A stretch of DNA of 64,000 bases. Source: Hygrophila difformis. Lineage: Eukaryota; Streptophyta; Magnoliopsida; Lamiales; Acanthaceae. The DNA is taken from NCBI GenBank assembly GCA_030278955.1, contig JAOANR010000003.1, forward strand, positions 54,470,902 through 54,534,901. The letters are read 5' to 3'. The notes under the pieces were generated by a model. It ran no database searches. It was not told the origin of the DNA and was given only the letters and a program-made list of their open reading frames with translations. Position numbers and translations under genes: made by a program. Of this stretch, positions 44,595-55,429 are shown one piece after another. Numbering within the stretch: position 1 is the first letter of the stretch; every line of letters begins with the position of its first letter.

Positions 44595-44846
44595 CTTCCT
44601 CCCTCTCATTGTTTTTGTTACAGAAAACACGTATGTCGATGCACTTTTTTAATGGTTAATAACTTAAATTGTGTAAAATGAAAAGTGATTAAAAAATTGA
44701 TTGTCTAAAACTACAAGATTAATCGAAAATAACAAGATCTCACTTGATTATCTTTTTTCTTACATAACTATGATAAAAATTTGAATCAAAGTTAAACTGT
44801 GAATAGTGCCCAAAATTCATCCGTAAGAAAAACGGTGAGACCAAGG
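44595..44846. mobile_element. Stowaway-type MITE
   Basis: CTTCCTCCCTCTCATTGTTTTTGTTAC at the left and ACGGTGAGACCAAGG at the right, flanked by TA. Its inside closely matches the 58766-59021 copy (ACACGTATGTC, AATAACTTAAATTGT, AACTACAAGATTA). Confidence 0.75.
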
Positions 44847-45445
44847 TACTATCAGATAAGGTTAGATGCTGACTTCTGTCCCTACATAAATAATGTTCAT
44901 ACATGGAAAAATGAAGCCTAATCATGGGAAAATCAAGCGATGTTTGCAATTCAAGTGATGCCTAAAGAAACGATGCCAATCATGGAAAAATGATGCATAT
45001 ATATACCGGCTAATCAACAAACATTATTTCTTGAGTCATCTCCATCATTCAATACCTGCCAATCTAAAGACCTTTTGCACAGTAACTTACTGGAAAATAA
45101 CATACTAGCAGATTATATAGCAGACACTAATATAAATTTGACCACCAAATTCGTTAAAAATATTTGATAGATTAATATATAATAATGCAAGTACTATCCA
45201 ATATGCTTAAAACGAAAGCATATTGAGTTCAATATATATCCATATGATATTCACCGAACACCTCAAAATAGAAGGTTATCAGGGCCAATATACTTTTTTT
45301 TTTTCCTTGGGCAAACATTGACACTCGAGTATCGGCAAAAGAGAGGGAGCTCTAAACAACTTTTTGAAGATGATGTCTTCCAAACATTCTCAATATAATC
45401 TACAAATTTAATGATTCAATTATCAATATCACTCTTTACAAATTA
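44847..45445. other. AT-rich intergenic DNA
   Basis: Short direct repeats around GGAAAAATGATGC / GGAAAATCAAGCGATG (44900-45000). No gene or transposon end recognised. Confidence 0.4.
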
Positions 45446-45702
45446 CTTCCTTCATAATTTAATAATATTAACATTTGCATAGTAAATACTATTCATTGAG
45501 TAACTTTGATTCGACTTTTTTAACACAGTTATAAAAGATTGAATATAGTCAAGTGAGATGTTGGATTCGTCTAATCACATAGTTTTAGAATATCAAACTT
45601 TTATAATTTTCTTATATACAATTTGAGATACTAATCGTTAAATATTTGTATTGGATTGCGTGAAAACATGAAATGTCTAACATTACTAAATTACGGAGGG
45701 AG
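45446..45702. mobile_element. Stowaway-type MITE
   Basis: Left CTTCCTTCATAATTTAATAAT, right ATTACGGAGGGAG, flanked by TA. The inside (ACTATTCATTGAGTAACTTTGATTCGAC, GGATTCGTCTAATC) is shared with the copies at 47123 and 57007. Confidence 0.7.
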
Positions 45703-46021
45703 TACAACCCAATGCTAATATATTCAATTTTAAAAACATACGTAAATCCAAAAATTGAAAGGTCAAAAATAAAATCATCAACAGCAAACCAATTATTGTG
45801 ACCCTTTTTTGAGGTGAGCCAACACCTAATTAAAAGGCTCATAAATAAGGCAAATAAAGAGCACAACACATATGCAGGGAAATGTAATTACTAACTTTGA
45901 GACAAATAAAAAGAGGTGTCTGGGTGAGACAGGGACAGCACAAAATGACTGACTTGCCGACTGTGGCACCGTGGCAATTCATATAGGACTCCTTATTACT
46001 CTTACTCACCAGTATTTAAAC

Positions 46022-46781
46022 CAAGGTTATTAAAATCTAGATCTAGATCTTAGGATCTTACGATCTTACGATCCCACAAAATCAAAACGATCAAGATCTG
46101 TATGGGATCTAAATTAGGGTGAGATCTGGAAGATCTATATGATCTATACAGGATCGTAAAATCTTTGAACGATCCGATCTCACCCCCTCTTATATTTCAT
46201 CTTATTTTTTTTACTTTTCAGTCCTCCATTCTTTTCCAAAATCCAGATCTAGGGATTTTTGTTTGCATCTCCATCTTCCTCGCATCCCCAGATCCCCTTC
46301 ATCTTCCTCTTCCAACAGTCGCCGTTGTATCTCATTCATCTTCCTGTTGTTGACGTCGCTGTCGTATCCCCCTTCTCTTCATATCGTCGCCCTTGCATCC
46401 CCTTCCTCTTTCTACCGCTGCCTTGCCGTAACATCCCCTTCCAGCACCCCTGCTGATGGAGATCTTAGTCCTAAACCTCATGTCCAGATGGATGATGATG
46501 AATCCAATGAGACAATGGTTGAGACTGACGAAAATATGAAAAATTCTAATTGCAAATCTAACCCAGCTCAAGCATCATGTCTTAAATGCTCAATTATTAT
46601 AGTTTTTTTGCTAAACAAATTATTGTCTATTGCTATTGATTATTGTAATTTGTTAATATGCAATATGAATATTTTTTTTGTCCTAATTTCATAGGATCTT
46701 AGGATCTGAATACGATCCTACGATCCCGATCTTGCAAATGGAAAAACGATCCTACATAAGATCTAGATCTTGATAACATTG
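46022..46781. mobile_element. Non-autonomous inverted-repeat element with GATC-rich ends (760 bp)
   Basis: Ends CAAGGTTATTAAAATCTAG and, complemented, CAATGTTATCAAGATCTAG. Subterminal regions are packed with AGATCT, GGATCT and ACGATC words on both sides. The middle (46200-46600) has a frame (46263-46694) with a serine-rich start and an acidic segment (MDDDESNETMVETDENMKN) unlike its surroundings, which may be captured sequence. Possible TSD AAAC is too short to be convincing; superfamily not assigned (hAT-like ends). Confidence 0.55.
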
Positions 46782-46972
46782 AAACCAGTCACGGTCGCTT
46801 ACTTTATTTATAGCATGCCTGTCTAACTTCAAAAAAATGTAGATACCTGGTTTCCAACAATCATTTTTCATTTATTTCCCGGTAAAGGAAACAAAAAAAT
46901 TAATCGGATCAAACGAGTCGTAATCAGAGATTCGTTTGCACCAAATATTCATGGATTGTTTGGTAAATACTA

Positions 46973-47494
46973 ATTCCCTCCCATTTCAGAGGTTCCATTT
47001 GAACTTTTTACGCTGTTCATTATGTATGTTTGACCTAAATATTTGTTGCAGTTATATAGGTAAAAATATAGCCAAGTAGGATCTTGTTGGATTCGTCTTT
47101 TCGCATAGTTTTACAATATATACTTCCTCTGTTTTTGAATTGTTGACCCTTAGGGATTTTATCACTATTTATTGAGTAACTTTGATTCGATTTTTTTAAT
47201 ACATTTATATAAGATAAAATATAGTCAAGTGAGATATTGTTGGATTCGTCTAATCGCATAGATTTATAATATCAAATTTTCATAATTTTTACTTGTATGC
47301 AATTTGAGTTATTAAGGATTAAAAATATATGTATTGGATTGCGTGAAATGTGGGTCCGTGGTAAATATTAAGGAACAGATGTAGTATTTTTTTATAACTT
47401 TTACTTCTCTATATTTTAAAATATTAACGGTTAAATAAATATATTGGACTGCGTGTCCTAAAATTTTGGGACATTTCAAATGGGACAGAGGGAA
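46973..47494. mobile_element. Stowaway-type MITE interrupted by another MITE
   Basis: Left end ATTCCCTCCCATTTCAGAGG, right end CAAATGGGACAGAGGGAAT. Internal halves are 46973-47122 and 47385-47494. Removing the inner element joins CATAGTTTTACAATATA to TTTTTTTATAACTTTTACTT, the order seen in other copies. Confidence 0.75.
47123..47384. mobile_element. Stowaway-type MITE nested in the 46973-47494 MITE
   Basis: CTTCCTCTGTTTTTGAATTG at the left, GGAACAGATGTAG at the right, TA on both sides. Inner words match 45446 and 57007. Younger than its host by position. Confidence 0.75.
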
Positions 47495-47521
47495 TACTAA
47501 ATACTATTCTCTCCGTCCCGT

Positions 47522-47962
47522 TTTTTGTGTCCCATTTGGACTTTGGTTCTTCGATTCGGGCTTCTTCTTGCTGGGCAGCTTGGAGTGACTTTGGTGGCTT
47601 GTTTTGTGGATTCGCTTGAAGTCGTTAGATTGGTGATGGGTGCTCCGGTTCTTCGCCACTCGCTATGGCCTACGATTGAAGACGTTCGTTCGCTGCTTCA
47701 TCATATGGAGGGTTGTATGCTTCGCCATGTGTACCGAGAAGGTAACCAGGTTGCTTATGGGCTTGCTCGGAAAGTTGCGTGCTCTTAATACTTCTATACA
47801 ACTTAGGTTTTCCTGCCTGATGAGGTCCGGGAGCAATACGATCAAGATGCTAGCGGTGCTTCGTTTATTCGATTGATTTAATCGTTTCGTTCCATTTGTC
47901 TTTTCTTTTGTTTCTCCTTTGCTAGCCTCTTCAAGTTGTTTCAACAAAAAAAAAAAAAAAAA
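47522..47962 (+). pseudogene. LINE 3-prime fragment: RNase H-like domain plus poly-A tail
   Basis: Frame to 47788 encodes the end of a reverse-transcriptase-associated RNase H domain (CFVDSLEVVRLV with the catalytic D, then HVYREGNQVAYGLAR), with the usual terminal ADALA-like motif altered to AYGLA. A 3-prime UTR of about 160 bases ends in 17 A (47946-47962). This is a 5-prime-truncated plant L1-type LINE. A MITE terminus (CTCTCCGTCCCG at about 47508) abuts it. Confidence 0.75.
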
Positions 47963-48162
47963 TGGGTCAAATCATTTTCCTTAATCAACTACATCTAACA
48001 ATTAATATAATCTGCTAACAACTAATTAACAAACGTGGTTCATGTACCATGAGATTTCTCCTTTAATCAAACTACTACAATACTAGCAAGTACATTTTTA
48101 TTTATTCAGTAGTATAAGATTATGATGTAGGAGTTTGTGTTTTTGTTAAATTATTATATATA

Positions 48163-48421
48163 TACCATCCATCTCACTAACTCCTATTTTAACTTTTAAT
48201 ATTTTTTAATGATTAATTTTGAAATAATGTTACTGGTATAGAGGAAAAAATATAGTCATCAAGTTCGGCTTTGTAAGATTTGTTTAATCGTGTATAGCTT
48301 TGAATACATATATTACATAATTTATAATTATTAACATTTTAAGAATTAATTTTAAATAAATACATTAGACAATGTGTCTTAAAATTTTGAGACATTAGTA
48401 AATAATATGACAAACGGAGTA
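48163..48421. mobile_element. Degenerate Stowaway-type MITE
   Basis: Right end ACAAACGGAGTA and internal GAGACATTAGTA, TTGTTTAATCGTGTA and ACATTAGACAATGTGTC match family words; the left end (CCATCCATCTCACTAACTCC) is worn. Confidence 0.5.
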
Positions 48422-48810
48422 CTTAATAATTCTACAAATAATTGTATAAATTAAATGCATGATATAGTACAATGTAATTAAATAAACCGCTGACATGTAG
48501 AATGTGAAAGGTATTGGTTGCGTTTGCCATTTGAAAATACCATAAAAATACTATAAATAAAAATATTTTTCGCTCATCTATGAACTCTAGTACTAAATAT
48601 TGATTCCCCAAAACTATTTTAATTTAAAATTATTTTTAATATTAACTCCAAACTCAAAATTTAAACTTAGATTATTTCCCAACTAAAGTGATTGTTTCGC
48701 ACCGATTCAATTCTGTATGTACCAAATTTTTTTATTGTTAAAATAGAAAATTCTCGTAGTGTAGACCTTTAAAGACTTGGAAAATCACTTTGATTCAATC
48801 ATAAAAATAA

Positions 48811-49059
48811 TACTCCATCCATCCCACCTTAGTCCTAATGTGGCCCATTTGATTTTTGGCACAATTCATTGTTTAATTTTAATTCAATTTTATTACATAT
48901 ATATATTAATAATAAAATATAATAAATCAGATTTTATTAGATTTTTGAAATTATATAATTTTATATAATTTTTATTTATATATATTTTTAAATATTAAGT
49001 ATTAAACGATTTTGTGCTAAATAAAAAGGGTCAAATTGTAATGGAAGGAGGGGAATAAT
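48811..49059. mobile_element. Degenerate Stowaway-type MITE
   Basis: Left CTCCATCCATCCCACCTTAGTCC, right GGTCAAATTGTAATGGAAGGAGGGGAA. Inside very AT-rich, with (AT) runs. Family membership by ends and length only. Confidence 0.5.
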
Positions 49060-49313
49060 AATAGTAATAAATATATCTAAAATAAAATACTCCACTAAGC
49101 AAATGCATAGGTCAATGAGGTACTGCAATTAATTAATTAACGAAGCTATTACCTACCCACATTTATGATTTATATACAGAGTGGTTAAAGTTGCTAGGGC
49201 ATAAATTCTGCTGCTGCTGCAGCCATCCAGACAGTTATTTATGTTGGTGGTTGGATTGAATCTGCATTTTTGGTTGTCTATCTCTCGAGAGCAAATCCCC
49301 CTACTAATTAATA
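49060..49313. other. Spacer between MITEs
   Basis: No gene. A short CTGCTGCTGCTGCA run at about 49211 and (TTAA) repeats at about 49130. Confidence 0.4.
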
Positions 49314-49795
49314 CTCCCTCCGTCCCGCGAAATGTAGCTACTTTCTTTTGGGCACGATAATTTAGGTAGTGGGGTTTAGTAGTTAAAGTAGTGTAGGTAT
49401 TTTATGTTTAGAATTCTAATGAATTTTGATATTGTTTATTGTTTAACTTTAACTTAATATTATGTAATGATACAATTAGAGAAAAATATTCAAGTGTTAT
49501 CTTGTTAGAATCGTCTAATAGTGTAGTTTCATAATATATATTTTATACAATTTTTATTTGTACCAATTTTAAAATATTAAGAATTGAAGAAATGCTAGGG
49601 ACTTTGTGTAGAAAAGTAAAAGTGTACTGGAATTTGTGCAGAATAATAAAAATGAACACTTTTAATATGATTTGAGAATAATTAAAATTCTAATCAAACT
49701 TATATTATTTTAATTTATCCTAAGATAGAAAGTGGCCAAATTTCGTGGGACACCCCAAAAAGGAATAGTCGCCAAATTTCATGGGACGGAGGGAG
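49314..49795. mobile_element. Long Stowaway-type MITE (482 bp)
   Basis: TIRs CTCCCTCCGTCCCGCGAAAT and the complement of ATTTCATGGGACGGAGGGAG, near-perfect, flanked by TA. GGCCAAATTTCGTGGGAC is repeated just inside the right end (about 49733 and 49771), so the end was duplicated. It shares its right TA with the next MITE. Confidence 0.85.
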
Positions 49796-50335
49796 TACTC
49801 TTTTATCCTAGTGTCTCATTTTTTTTTAGTTCGACCCATATCACATTTCTTTTCCAGGAAAAAAATTATAGGAAAAAAAGGCCAATATAGTACTTTTCTT
49901 AAAAAAAGGTTAAATCAGTCTTTTTTTTATTCTGTGGCCTAATTGGTCCGTTACATATACTAATTACGTCCCAATCGGTCATCCACACACTAATTATGCC
50001 CTAATTACGCCCTAATTATATATTTTTGGCCAAATCAGTCCTTTTTTTCCAAAAATCTAAATTGGTCCGTTATTAATTTTTGTCTCATTTCATGCAGTCC
50101 AATGCACATTTCAAACCACTAATAACTCAAATTTGATATACGTAAAAATTCTAAAATTTCGATATTTATAAACTACACGACGAGACAAATCTAAAAAGAT
50201 CCTACTTGGCTCATTTTAACTTGTATATCTAGGTTCGTTATTAATACGACGTGACGGACCTAGATATACAAATTAAAATGTGCCAAGTAGAATCTTGTTA
50301 GATTTGTCGCGTCGTTTAGTTTATACTCTCTCTGA

Positions 50336-50591
50336 CTCTCTGTCTCATTTGAAATGTCTCAAAACTTTTTGACACGCAGTCCAATGCCTTTGTTTAACAG
50401 TTAATATCTTAAAATGTAGAGAAGTAAAAATTATAAAAAAAATATATTTTAAAACTACACGATTAGACGAATCCAATAAGACCGAACTTGACAATATTTT
50501 TGTTGATATAATTGTGATAACATTAGGTCAAAGTTGATCAATGAACAGTGTTAAAAGTCAAAATGGGACAATACAAGTGGGACGGAGGGAG
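50336..50591. mobile_element. Stowaway-type MITE nested in the foldback element
   Basis: CTCTCTCTGACTCTCTGTCTC at the left, GTGGGACGGAGGGAG at the right, TA on both sides. The flanking arm is continuous when it is removed (GTTTAGTTTA joined to AATATCGAAATTTTAG). Confidence 0.82.
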
Positions 50592-50800
50592 TAAATATCG
50601 AAATTTTAGAATTTTATTTATATCGAATTTGAGTTATTAGTGGTTTGAAATGTGCATTTGACTGCATGAAATGGGGCAAAAATTAATAACTGACCAATTT
50701 AGATTTTTGAAAAAAAAGAGATTGATTTGGCCTAAAATGTGTAATTAGGGCATAATTAGTGGGTGAATGACCGATTGAGACGTAATTAGTATATGTAGCG

Positions 50801-51305
50801 TAGGGATGAAAACAGTACGAATACGGTCGGATAGTGTCGGATACGAATATTATCCATATTTTTTTTGTCGAATTCGGTATCGAATACAGATGGGCCGGAT
50901 ACGAATATGGTTTCGAATATTTCGGATTACGGATACGTTACGGATACATTGCGGATATATAACGGATACGGATTCAATCGGATACAGATTATCGGATAAT
51001 TTTTTATAATCTTTTTTTAAAATTTGATATTTTTTATAATTATTAAATAATAATATAAATATATTCGGATATCCATATTTAAAATCCGGATAATATCCTA
51101 TCAATTTTCGGATACGGTCGGATATTCTCGAATACGGTTAGATATTTTCGGATACGAATACGAATGCGAATACTAAAATACGGATTCGGATTCGGATACG
51201 AATATTGAAATATCCGGCCGGATAGTCGAAAACGGATTCGAATTCGAATATAATCGGATACGGCATCGGATCGGTCGGATATTTACCGTACCGCTTTCAC
51301 CCCTA
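50801..51305. mobile_element. hAT-type MITE with perfect 8-bp TSD and CGGATAY repeats
   Basis: TSD ATGTAGCG at 50793-50800 and 51306-51313. TIRs TAGGGATGAAAACAGTACG and, complemented, TAGGGGTGAAAGCGGTACG. Inside is almost wholly degenerate repeats of TCGGATACGAATAC. 505 bp, no coding capacity; 8-bp TSD is typical of hAT. Confidence 0.88.
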
Positions 51306-51654
51306 ATGTAGCGGACCAATTGGGCAAAAAAATAAAAAAAGGACTGATTTGACTTTTTTGTAAAAAAAAGACTATATTGGTCTTTTTTCCAAAGAATTAA
51401 ATATTTTAATTAATAAACTCACTCACATCACATCACATGAATAAATAAATATACTAAAACTTCAAATTCACAACTATCACACAACACATAAATAAATTAA
51501 TTACAAAATTCAAAGTTATTACAATCAATCACATTAATTCCTAATTTACCTCCATTTTAAATACTAATATATCATTACATTAAATACTAATCATTCCTAC
51601 TTAAAATACCGGATTCAAAAGTTTTGGGACACATTTAGTGGGACGGAGGGAGTA

Positions 51655-52016
51655 TCTTTCTGTTTAAACTTAATTAGAGGGAGGCTATTTTATACAGATT
51701 TACAAGTGCCGGCCTGCTGATCCGATGAAGTATGTGTACTGGATATTAATGAGATATTTGTTGAGTGTTTTATAGCGTCAAAGCTATAATAAAACACTCA
51801 GTACATACAAAGCCTTCATTCACCCCATACCAAATTCGTTCAATACTTTGAACAAAAGCTGATTCACCTCTAAACTAAATCCTCTTTACACTCTACTTTC
51901 CTTCTCTAGACAAGGAAAACCCCTAACGAGGAGGTAGTATATAAAAACAGCTTGAATTACGAGGAATTACGAGGAAGACTTTTTTATTTCCTTTGCCGGC
52001 TATGACTTAAATATTA
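51655..52016. other. Spacer with a strong hairpin
   Basis: TGAGTGTTTTATAGC and GCTATAATAAAACACTCA (51765-51803) form a near-perfect stem with a 6-base loop. No gene seen; may be a remnant of a small inverted-repeat element. Confidence 0.5.
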
Positions 52017-52276
52017 CTCCCTACGTCCCAGTTGAATTATTTCGTTTGACTTTTTTATACTGTTCATTCTTCAATTTTGACTCAATATTATTGGAATTAT
52101 ATGGTTGAAAAAAATAGTCGAGTTTGGTCTTGTTAGATTCGTCTAATCGTATAATTTTAGAATATATATATTTCATATAATTTTTAGTTGTATATATTTT
52201 GATATATTAACAATTAAAAAGTGTATTGAATTATATGCATAAATGAAATGAGACATTTAAAATGGGACAGATGGAG
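52017..52276. mobile_element. Stowaway-type MITE
   Basis: CTCCCTACGTCCCAGTTGAATT at the left, AAAATGGGACAGATGGAG at the right, TA flanks. Contains TTGTTAGATTCGTCTAATCG as in relatives. Confidence 0.78.
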
Positions 52277-52649
52277 TATTATGCGGGAACTGAAAGTTAC
52301 TATAAGGGTTTAGATATTTTCATTAAATAATTAGTTTGGGTATTAATTAGTTGGGTATATGAGTAGGCAATTGCTACTTATTTGCCACCCTTATCTCAGG
52401 GTCCCATCAGAAAATTTAATTATAAATTAGTAATTAGTAATGATCACCGTCTTTTTGAAATTTCTATTAATTATACTTAGAATTTTATTTCACATAATTC
52501 CATGAATAAGTACTTACTGATTATTTGATTATTGCGTTTTTAAATCATAAATAATCTGATTTGCAAATAATCAGATAATTCATTTTATTGCAGTTTATCC
52601 AAACATCCACTTACTCTGTTCCTAATTATTTCATTAATAATATACACTA
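52277..52649. other. AT-rich spacer
   Basis: No gene, RNA or transposon terminus recognised. Confidence 0.4.
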
Positions 52650-53203
52650 TTTTTTTGAGGAGCCGGAGCTGAAAAAAAAAAGAACAAAAAAATAAAACAG
52701 AAAGCAATAAAGAAAAAGCAATTAATCTCTTGGGAACCAGATGCCGGATGAATCCGCCGCTAAAGCCCCTCTAACAAAGTCAGGAGGAAAGACCCACGTA
52801 GTGAAAAAAGCTTTCACTGAGTCACCATGTTTAGCAATACACTCAGCAACCATATTCACTTTTCTCAAAGTGTGAAAAAATCTGCAGTAGTCAAAGTCGG
52901 CTTGGAGATCCCAAATAGATCTAATAATGGCCGCATGAGGATGGATACCATCATTAAAGTCAAGCAAAACAATAACATTCAAAGAGTCAGAATAGCACGA
53001 CACATGCCGGATCCCCATCCGAGCAACGAACTGGAAACCAAACATAAGAGCAGCAAGCTCCGCAAACGTGTTGGATTTGTATCCCAAGAATCCAGCACCG
53101 CCCTTCCACTGACCATCTTCATTTCGGACAACAAAACCGAATCTCGAACGACCCTGTTGCCAAAAGAACTACCATCGACATTCAAGATAATCCCATGGAG
53201 ACA
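52650..53203 (-). pseudogene. LINE 3-prime fragment: RNase H domain, frameshifted
   Basis: Minus strand: NVDGSSFGN at about 53185-53160, then in the next frame FGFVVRNEDGQW and NTFAELAALMFG, CYSDSLNVIVLL, and a C-terminal WFPRD ending at 52722. The D, E and D of the RNase H active site are visible. One base indel near 53155 breaks the frame. A short A run on the minus strand (52657-52651) may be the tail. 5-prime truncated; unrelated in detail to the 47522 fragment. Confidence 0.7.
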
Positions 53204-53420
53204 GGGCCAGAGCCAGGATTAGTGAGTGAGGGGGCAAATTAAAATGGCATTTAATCAAAAATTTTATATATAACACTTTCTTTACATTTTCCCAAATAGA
53301 CCTAATTAATTAAATTCATATGATTTAGTTATATTTTATTAATTTCTTCTAAATATTTCGAATCTTCTTTCAATAATTGACATCATTCAGTCTCCTAATC
53401 ACTAATATTTACTCAATAAG

Positions 53421-53444
53421 CTACAGATGGAAATTACACAAGAG
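53421..53444. repeat. Left copy of a long duplication flanking a retroposed segment
   Basis: CTACAGATGGAAATTACACA, then AGAG, recurs as CTACAGATGGAAAATTACAA, then AAGG, at 55897-55920, directly after a 12-A run. The pattern is that of target duplication by poly-A retroposition. Confidence 0.65.
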
Positions 53445-54342
53445 ATAGCCCCATTGTCAATGGAGATGAGTTTTTGGATAGTTAGTTCACTGAAGAGATT
53501 GATGAGCAGCTTGTCTCTATTCATTGATTGTTTTCACCTTGTATATTGATCGGACGCCTGTGTTGAGTTCTATCCTATGCATCACGATTTGGTTTGTTGT
53601 GTGATTTTTTACGGGTAGACCCTCAACTCCCATGAACCGGTCTCCTGTCGTCATTTCATTTGCCACGTTCTAGCCTTTTTGCTGCTCCACCAACTTTTGT
53701 TTCTTTTGCCTCGACCTTGTTGTCTCACTTTATCACCTCTTTTCGCCCCTTTGATCCGACACACTGGTCTTGATAAATTTAAGTTGGGGAGATGTGTGTT
53801 TTGAAGCAAACTCTTGGTATGTTATGTGGATTCACTCTTCACTTGCGAAGTTTCATGGTCAGTTCATAAAAGATAGCAAATGGAATCGTGTTAACTCGAT
53901 ATCTGAGAAGAAGAGGCTGCCGCCGAAAGAGATCTATACACCCCATGAGGAGATTTCGATGTACCGCTCACATATTTGGCTGTGGAACACTTTGGAATAG
54001 CCCTACATGATATTGTTACTGTTGTTATTGTACTGTAAGGGCGAGAACTTAGCCTAGAAGTAGATGGTGGAATGAGTTGATGATTGACTCTCGAACCTGT
54101 TATTTTACTGAGTCTGCATATGCAGAAGTGTTATGGGGATTCATATGTTATGCTTTTTGATTCCCCAACAGTTATGGTAGTGTTGGATAATATTTACTTT
54201 CCTTTTTTTTTTATTTCAATGATTTATCATAATCAAGGGATTCTATATTTTGTCTACTCCTATAATCGTGGGCTATTTTTGGTAGAATGTTAATGCTACA
54301 CGTGTGTTTGATTGTCAGAATTTTTTATTTTTTTGAACGGAT

Positions 54343-54475
54343 TTTATGTGGGTTTTTTTTAAGTCTACATACACCTTTTTCCCATTGGACCACACTTTCT
54401 CTTACATTTTATGTGGGTTTTTTTTGTCTACATACACCTTTTTCTCATTGGACCACACTTTCTCTTACATTGAGT
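54343..54475 (+). repeat. Tandem duplication, about 65 bp
   Basis: ATTTTATGTGGGTTTTTTTT, CTACATACACCTTTTT and CATTGGACCACACTTTCTCT occur twice in a row with small indels (54343-54410 and 54411-54475). Confidence 0.8.
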
Positions 54476-55093
54476 ATATTTATCGTGTTCTAATGCTCAT
54501 TCATATATGCTCTCTGTCTATTAAATATATGCTCTGTGATTATATTTAGTTTTGCAAAAGTACCAGATATGTCATGTTCTTCAATTCAGTGCTGCCAACA
54601 CCTTTATCAGTGCTTATTCAATTGCATGAACGTGTTCTCCTCCGGCATACTTTATGTTATGGTGAAGAGTCTGATGTGTTCTGTCATTAGTCAACTGATG
54701 TTCCCTGCATGCTAAAATATGTTCTGTCATTATTTCCCTTGTGATCCCTGCATGAAATGTTTAGGTTCATATCAGTCTGTATTATATGTTTATACAACTT
54801 TCATTCTTGATGTTTTGTAGCTTTTTTTCCCCTACGTTCGCGACAGCCATTCTGGTGGTTATGTTCATCATGGAAATCGCTAACAACATAAACCTTTCGT
54901 TTGAGATCATATTTGAAACCGATTACGCACTATAGGCATCTCTTACACTCTTGAATTCAAGATGCTCAAATTCTTTGATATCTGCGCAATTTTTTATGGA
55001 CAAATAAATTCAGTAGTTAAACACCTTATCTGACTTCTATCCTCTCAATAATCAACATCTTGTATATTCAAACATCAATGACAGTCCATACAT

Positions 55094-55429
55094 TCAAATC
55101 ATGATGCTACGATGAATACCTGTAAACACCCGTGTTACGCGGCTGCATCCTGTCTCGTCTTCAGCCAAACCACCGACAGTATTGAGTGCTAGCATTTCGT
55201 TCGACTCCTCAATACCGTGATCGTCGTCCTCATTGAGTTCTACTATCCCATAAATGTTTTGTGGAATTGAAGCATCCCATGTTTGCAAAACACCTTCTCC
55301 TCCAGCGTAAAGACACTCGACAGGTGCTGTATCATCGGCGTCATTCATAGGGTTTTCTCCTTCGAATTCTATTTCCCGGCCTTCGCGAAACTCTTCCGGC
55401 AATTCATTAATATCTATCATCACCCCCAT
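55094..55429 (-). CDS. Acidic 111-codon frame, possible first exon, unrecognised
   Basis: ATG 55429 (MGVMIDINELPEEF) opens an acidic sequence (GIVELNEDDDHGIEESNEML) with gene-like codon use. The frame passes a possible splice donor (TTTACAG/GTATTC at about 55124) shortly before its stop. If spliced, later exons should lie at lower coordinates, but none is recognised there. Acidic N-termini like this occur in FAR1-related proteins among others; that is only a suggestion. It sits inside the poly-A-tailed segment, antisense to it. Confidence 0.35.
   Translation of the reverse strand: MGVMIDINELPEEFREGREIEFEGENPMNDADDTAPVECLYAGGEGVLQTWDASIPQNIYGIVELNEDDDHGIEESNEMLALNTVGGLAEDETGCSRVTRVFTGIHRSIMI

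Larger units (their letters stand above)
49871..51390. mobile_element. Foldback element with long inverted arms, MULE-like, 11-bp TSD
   Basis: Ends GGAAAAAAAGGCCAATATAG and, complemented, GGAAAAAAGACCAATATAG. Left arm 49871-50245 pairs with the right arm (50270-51390 minus inserts) to a centre at about 50219-50273 (ATATCTAGGTTCGTTATTAA... CCTAGATATA). TSDs AAAAAATTATA (49860-49870) and AAAGAATTAAA (51391-51401) match at 9 of 11. Right arm split by a MITE and an hAT-type MITE. No coding capacity. Confidence 0.8.
49798..51652. mobile_element. Stowaway-type MITE, outer shell of a four-element nest
   Basis: Left end CTCTTTTATCCTAGTGTCTC (after TA 49796-49797), right end GGGACACATTTAGTGGGACG then GAGGGAG (before TA 51653-51654). 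Without the inserts its own sequence is about 335 bp (49798-49870 and 51391-51652). Confidence 0.65.
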
